NCBI RefSeq assembly: GCF_005771565.1
Contig: NZ_VAWA01000012.1
Location: 1 to 64,000, forward strand
Direction of reading: 5' to 3'
Origin: Nesterenkonia sphaerica
GTDB lineage: Bacteria; Actinomycetota; Actinomycetes; Actinomycetales; Micrococcaceae
DNA length: 64,000 bases
The stretch's first letter is position 1; each line of letters starts with the position of its first letter. This document shows positions 61,261 through 64,000 of this stretch, piece by piece. The position numbers and the translations under genes were made by a program. The notes under the pieces were generated by a model that had not been told where the DNA came from, searched no databases, and saw only the letters and a list, made by a program, of their open reading frames with translations.

Positions 61261-62204
61261 CAGATCCTCGCATTTCCTCGGGTAATTCGCAGTTGGATCA
61301 GCGCGATGGTGAGCGTGATGAGGAAGAAGATGGTGGAGTTCGCCATCTGGTAGGCATAGTCACCGTCCTCGAATCCGGAGAAGATCGTCATCGCCACTGA
61401 CCGGGTCGCAGTACCGGGCCCGCCGTCGGTGAGTCCGACGATGATCTCGTAGGTGCTGAGGAAGTCTTTGAAGCCGATGATGACGTTGATCAGGATGAAT
61501 CCGGAGATCAGCGGCAGGGTGATGCTGCGCAGCTGTTTCAACGGGGAGGCGCCGTCGATGGCGGACGCCTCGTAGACGTCACGCGGGACCGTCATCAGCC
61601 CCGCGATATAGATCAGCATCGCCTGCGGCACTGCCTGCCAGGTGGTGACCAGGACAATCGAGATCCAAGCCAGGTTGGGGTTCGCCAGGATGGATTCCTC
61701 CAGCACTCCCACTTGAAGGGCCTGCGCGGCAGCCGGGACGGTGTTGGCAAAGATGAATTGGAAGACGAATGCAATGATGATGCCCGAGACCACCATGGGC
61801 AGGACAAAGATGGTGCGCAGGGCGGTCTTGGCGCGAATCCGGCTGGTCAGTCCGATGGCCAGCGCGAGGGCGACGACGTTGACCAGGATCACCGTGGAGA
61901 GTGCGACTCCGATGGTGAATCCGTAGGCGGAGAGAATTGCCGGGTCGCTGAACATGACGAGGTAATTGTTCAGACCCACGAACTCGAACTCACCGAAACC
62001 GACCGAGTCGGTAAAGCTGTAGAAGATACCCATCAACGCAGGGGTGGTGATGGCCAGCGTGAACAGCACCAGCACTGGTAGCAGGAACCAGAGGTAGACC
62101 CGCTCCACTCGCCGGGTGCGCTGTCTGCGCGGCGGGGGCTCAGCTGGTGCCTGCGGCGGAGACGCTGTGGCGTCTGTGGAGGTCTTGATGGTGGAAGTGG
62201 TCAT
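61260..62204 (-). CDS. ABC sugar transporter permease (MalF-like)
   Basis: This 314-aa permease has a Pro/Thr-rich cytoplasmic start (MTTSTIKTSTDATASPPQ), six membrane segments, and the EAA loop region YEASAIDGASPLKQLRSITL. It is the MalF partner of the CUT1 pair. ATG 62204 has AGAGGA 5-6 nt upstream; the frame runs further upstream without similarity. It follows the binding-protein gene by 10 nt and overlaps the MalG-like gene. Confidence 0.9.
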   Translation of the reverse strand: MTTSTIKTSTDATASPPQAPAEPPPRRQRTRRVERVYLWFLLPVLVLFTLAITTPALMGIFYSFTDSVGFGEFEFVGLNNYLVMFSDPAILSAYGFTIGVALSTVILVNVVALALAIGLTSRIRAKTALRTIFVLPMVVSGIIIAFVFQFIFANTVPAAAQALQVGVLEESILANPNLAWISIVLVTTWQAVPQAMLIYIAGLMTVPRDVYEASAIDGASPLKQLRSITLPLISGFILINVIIGFKDFLSTYEIIVGLTDGGPGTATRSVAMTIFSGFEDGDYAYQMANSTIFFLITLTIALIQLRITRGNARI

Positions 62205-62214
62205 GATTGTCCTC

Positions 62215-63477
62215 TCAGCGCCTGGCCAGTCGAGCCCAGTCTTCATCGAGCGTCCGCAGGGTCTGCTCCAGGCTCTGGCCGGTGACAATGCCCTGTGCGT
62301 AGTTCTCGAAGGGGATGGTGCGGGGGATGGCTTGTGAGATTCCTTGGTAGAAGGCGGCCCGGTCAACATAGGTCTGCAGATACTGCAGCCGCGGGTCAGT
62401 GACCTCGGGCGCGTCCTCACGCACCCCGAACGCGAGGTTGTCCTCGTTGTAGGTATCCGCCACCTCTGGGGCGATCAGAAAGCGCAGCAGCTCGCGAGCC
62501 TGGGGTTGGTGCGGTGAGGCTTCGGGGATCCAGAGCGCGAGGTCCAGGTTGACCCGCACCTGCAGATCCTCCGGGTCCTCTGTCATGGGCAGCGGGAAGA
62601 TGCCTACCGGAGCATCGGGGTTGATGGTGGCGATCTCCGTCAGTGCCCAGGGCCCCTGGAGGTACATGGCAGCCTCACCCCGGGCGAAGGCGACATTGCC
62701 GTCTCCGTAGCCTCGGCTCGCCGCCCCGGGTTGTGAGTAGGCCGCGATTTCCAGCATTTTTTCTAAGGGTTCGCGCAGCACCTGGGAGAACGACACGGAC
62801 GCATCAGGGCCCGCCTCGGGGCCCAGCTCGCGCAGCCGTGTGAGGAACTCGGCGACATCGATAGCACCGCCGACGCTGTAGTCGACCAGCCCCTGAGCCA
62901 CCGTCCACGGATCTGCATAGGTGGAGTAGATCGGAGGTACTCCCGCATCCTGAAGCACTTCGCAGACTTCGATGAACTCGGAGTACGTTTCGGGAATCTC
63001 GAGATCATGCTCGGCGAAGATCTCTTCGTTGAACAGGACCGCAGCCGCCATCATGGAGTACGGGATGACGCTGGTGCGCCCCGGGTAGGTGGGGTACTGG
63101 TCCACCAACGCTTGGATGCTGGGGTCAATGCGCGCCTCCGGTGCGAGGTCCGCGAGATCGGAGAAAGCACCGCGTTCGTGGAACCGAACGATTTCGTAGT
63201 TGTAGTTCAGGCATCCCAGGTCAGGAGGATTGCCCCGGGCGAACCCGGCAGAGAGCCCTGAGCTGGAGTCATGGACGGCGCGCACTCCCGGAGTCGCCTG
63301 GTTGAACTCCGCGATCAGCTCGCGGAAGTACGGGATCACCTCGGGTTTTGACTGATGAAAGGCGATCTCGGTGGAACGGCTGTTACCAGCACAACTGGTC
63401 AGCCCGGCCGCCAAGCTTGCGCCCAGCAGGCCGCCGAGGAACGTCCGTCGCGACGGGGACAGCAAATCGTGAGGCAC
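62215..63477 (-). CDS. Extracellular sugar-binding lipoprotein (ABC type 1)
   Basis: This 420-aa solute-binding protein is the first gene of the operon. The N-terminus SRRTFLGGLLGASLAAGLTSC combines a twin-arginine motif with a lipobox (LTSC), so it should be a Tat-exported lipoprotein (quoted over two parts). The mature part is a bacterial family 1 solute-binding fold (FARGEAAMYLQGPWAL is typical). GTG 63477 has AAGGGGG 6 nt upstream. The ligand is likely an alpha-glucoside, judged only from the GH13 neighbour. Confidence 0.9.
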   Translation of the reverse strand: MPHDLLSPSRRTFLGGLLGASLAAGLTSCAGNSRSTEIAFHQSKPEVIPYFRELIAEFNQATPGVRAVHDSSSGLSAGFARGNPPDLGCLNYNYEIVRFHERGAFSDLADLAPEARIDPSIQALVDQYPTYPGRTSVIPYSMMAAAVLFNEEIFAEHDLEIPETYSEFIEVCEVLQDAGVPPIYSTYADPWTVAQGLVDYSVGGAIDVAEFLTRLRELGPEAGPDASVSFSQVLREPLEKMLEIAAYSQPGAASRGYGDGNVAFARGEAAMYLQGPWALTEIATINPDAPVGIFPLPMTEDPEDLQVRVNLDLALWIPEASPHQPQARELLRFLIAPEVADTYNEDNLAFGVREDAPEVTDPRLQYLQTYVDRAAFYQGISQAIPRTIPFENYAQGIVTGQSLEQTLRTLDEDWARLARR

Positions 63478-63526
63478 CAAGGACCCCCTTCTGTGATGCA
63501 CACCACTCTTTTTTATGTCGCGAGTA

Positions 63527-63555
63527 AATATAGTGCCTAAATGTATGCGGTGCAA
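63527..63555 (-). promoter_or_regulatory. Promoter of the sugar uptake operon, TTGCAC-17-TATATT
   Basis: On the minus strand TTGCAC (63550-63555) and TATATT (63527-63532) are spaced exactly 17 bp, about 50 bp upstream of the binding-protein start. The 125-bp gap is AT-rich compared with its surroundings and is shared with the divergent ROK regulator gene, whose product may bind here. Confidence 0.7.
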
Positions 63556-63602
63556 TAATTGGCAGAGTACTTTTTTCGACGCGTTTCCCGGAGGCTGACC
63601 CG

Positions 63603-64000
63603 ATGCAGGAGCCGAGGCCGCCAGCGACGGCCGGATCATCACAGCTGGTGCGGCAGCACAATGCCCAGCGGGTGCTGGAGAGCATGTGGGGTCGCGAGGC
63701 ACGGACAGCCTCCGAGCTGATGGCCGTCACGGGGCTCACGCGAGCCACTATCCTCACTCTGTGCCGTCAGCTGAGCGATCAGGGGTGGCTTCGAATCTCG
63801 GAGAATTCGCGCCAGGTTGGTCAGTACACCAAGGGTCGCCCGGCGACCCGCTACGCGTTTCGCCAGGATGCCTGTTTTGTGATCGGCGTAGATGCCGGCC
63901 AGCATCGCATTGATGCGTCAGTGGCAGACCTTCGTGGTGAGGAGATCGGTGGGGCCCAGCGGCCGGTGGATCCTCCTGCCCCAGACGATGATGAATCAGC
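63603..64000 (+). CDS. ROK family transcriptional regulator, 5' part (runs off the right edge)
   Basis: The first 132 codons are present. The N-terminal winged helix (VRQHNAQRVLESMW, ASELMAVTGLTRATILTLCRQL) is followed by a basic linker (TKGRPATRYAF) and the start of the ROK sugar-kinase-like domain (VIGVDAGQHRIDASVADL). ROK repressors (NagC/XylR type) usually bind a sugar and control neighbouring uptake genes, here the divergent alpha-glucoside operon. ATG 63603 has CGGAGG about 8 nt upstream. The frame is open to the last base. Confidence 0.9.
   Translation, partial: MQEPRPPATAGSSQLVRQHNAQRVLESMWGREARTASELMAVTGLTRATILTLCRQLSDQGWLRISENSRQVGQYTKGRPATRYAFRQDACFVIGVDAGQHRIDASVADLRGEEIGGAQRPVDPPAPDDDES

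Overview
The window is GC-rich DNA of an actinobacterium. The left edge is the 5' end of a 16S rRNA gene. Gene content and order (arg cluster next to tyrS and an rRNA operon, pheST, choline oxidase of the Arthrobacter globiformis CodA type) point to the Micrococcaceae. Nesterenkonia or a close relative would fit, but I cannot confirm the genus from the sequence alone.

Layout. 1-9.4 kb: 16S 5' end with its promoter and leader, tyrS, a HelD/HelR-type RNA-polymerase ATPase, an O-methyltransferase, a 3-methyladenine glycosylase, a lytic transglycosylase, argH and argG. 9.5-16.2 kb: an ankyrin gene placed between argG and the argCJBDFR operon, with ArgR-box-like sites upstream of argG and argC. 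16.2-21 kb: a quinone oxidoreductase and pheST. 21.1-28 kb: a 2-hydroxyacid (probably lactate) oxidation module consisting of a FAD dehydrogenase, a GlcG/HbpS-like protein, EtfB, EtfA, a cytochrome-b membrane protein with a long Pro-rich N-terminus, and an LldP-type lactate permease. 28-32 kb: a UvrA paralog cut by an IS110-family element. 32-41.3 kb: a small P-loop ATPase, a Tat-exported multicopper oxidase with a SHOCT protein, YitT, serine dehydratase, assorted redox enzymes, and a SigK/RskA pair. 41.5-52 kb: a glycine-betaine island with two BCCT transporters, betaine-aldehyde dehydrogenase, choline oxidase, choline sulfatase and the formylglycine-generating enzyme that matures sulfatases. 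52.4-56.5 kb: a lipid or glycoconjugate-like operon (DUF3817, CDP-alcohol phosphotransferase, GT4, methyltransferase, YbhN-type flippase). 56.4-58.6 kb: methyltransferases and an EEP nuclease. 58.6-64 kb: an alpha-glucoside ABC uptake operon with a GH13 glucosidase and a divergent, truncated ROK regulator.

How genes work together. The arg genes form a full ornithine-to-arginine pathway with overlapping start and stop codons and ArgR control. The betaine island would take choline or choline-O-sulfate to glycine betaine for osmoprotection. The lactate module would pass electrons from an FAD dehydrogenase through ETF to a membrane cytochrome b.

Most striking find. The IS110 element sits in the uvrA-like gene at a CT dinucleotide. 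Removing 1521 bp restores a 788-codon frame exactly. Its 5' non-coding end folds by hand into two guide-bearing loops in the order expected for a bridge RNA. The right donor guide pairs over 10 nt with the element's own left end, and joining the two ends would build a TTGACA-18-TCTAAT promoter.
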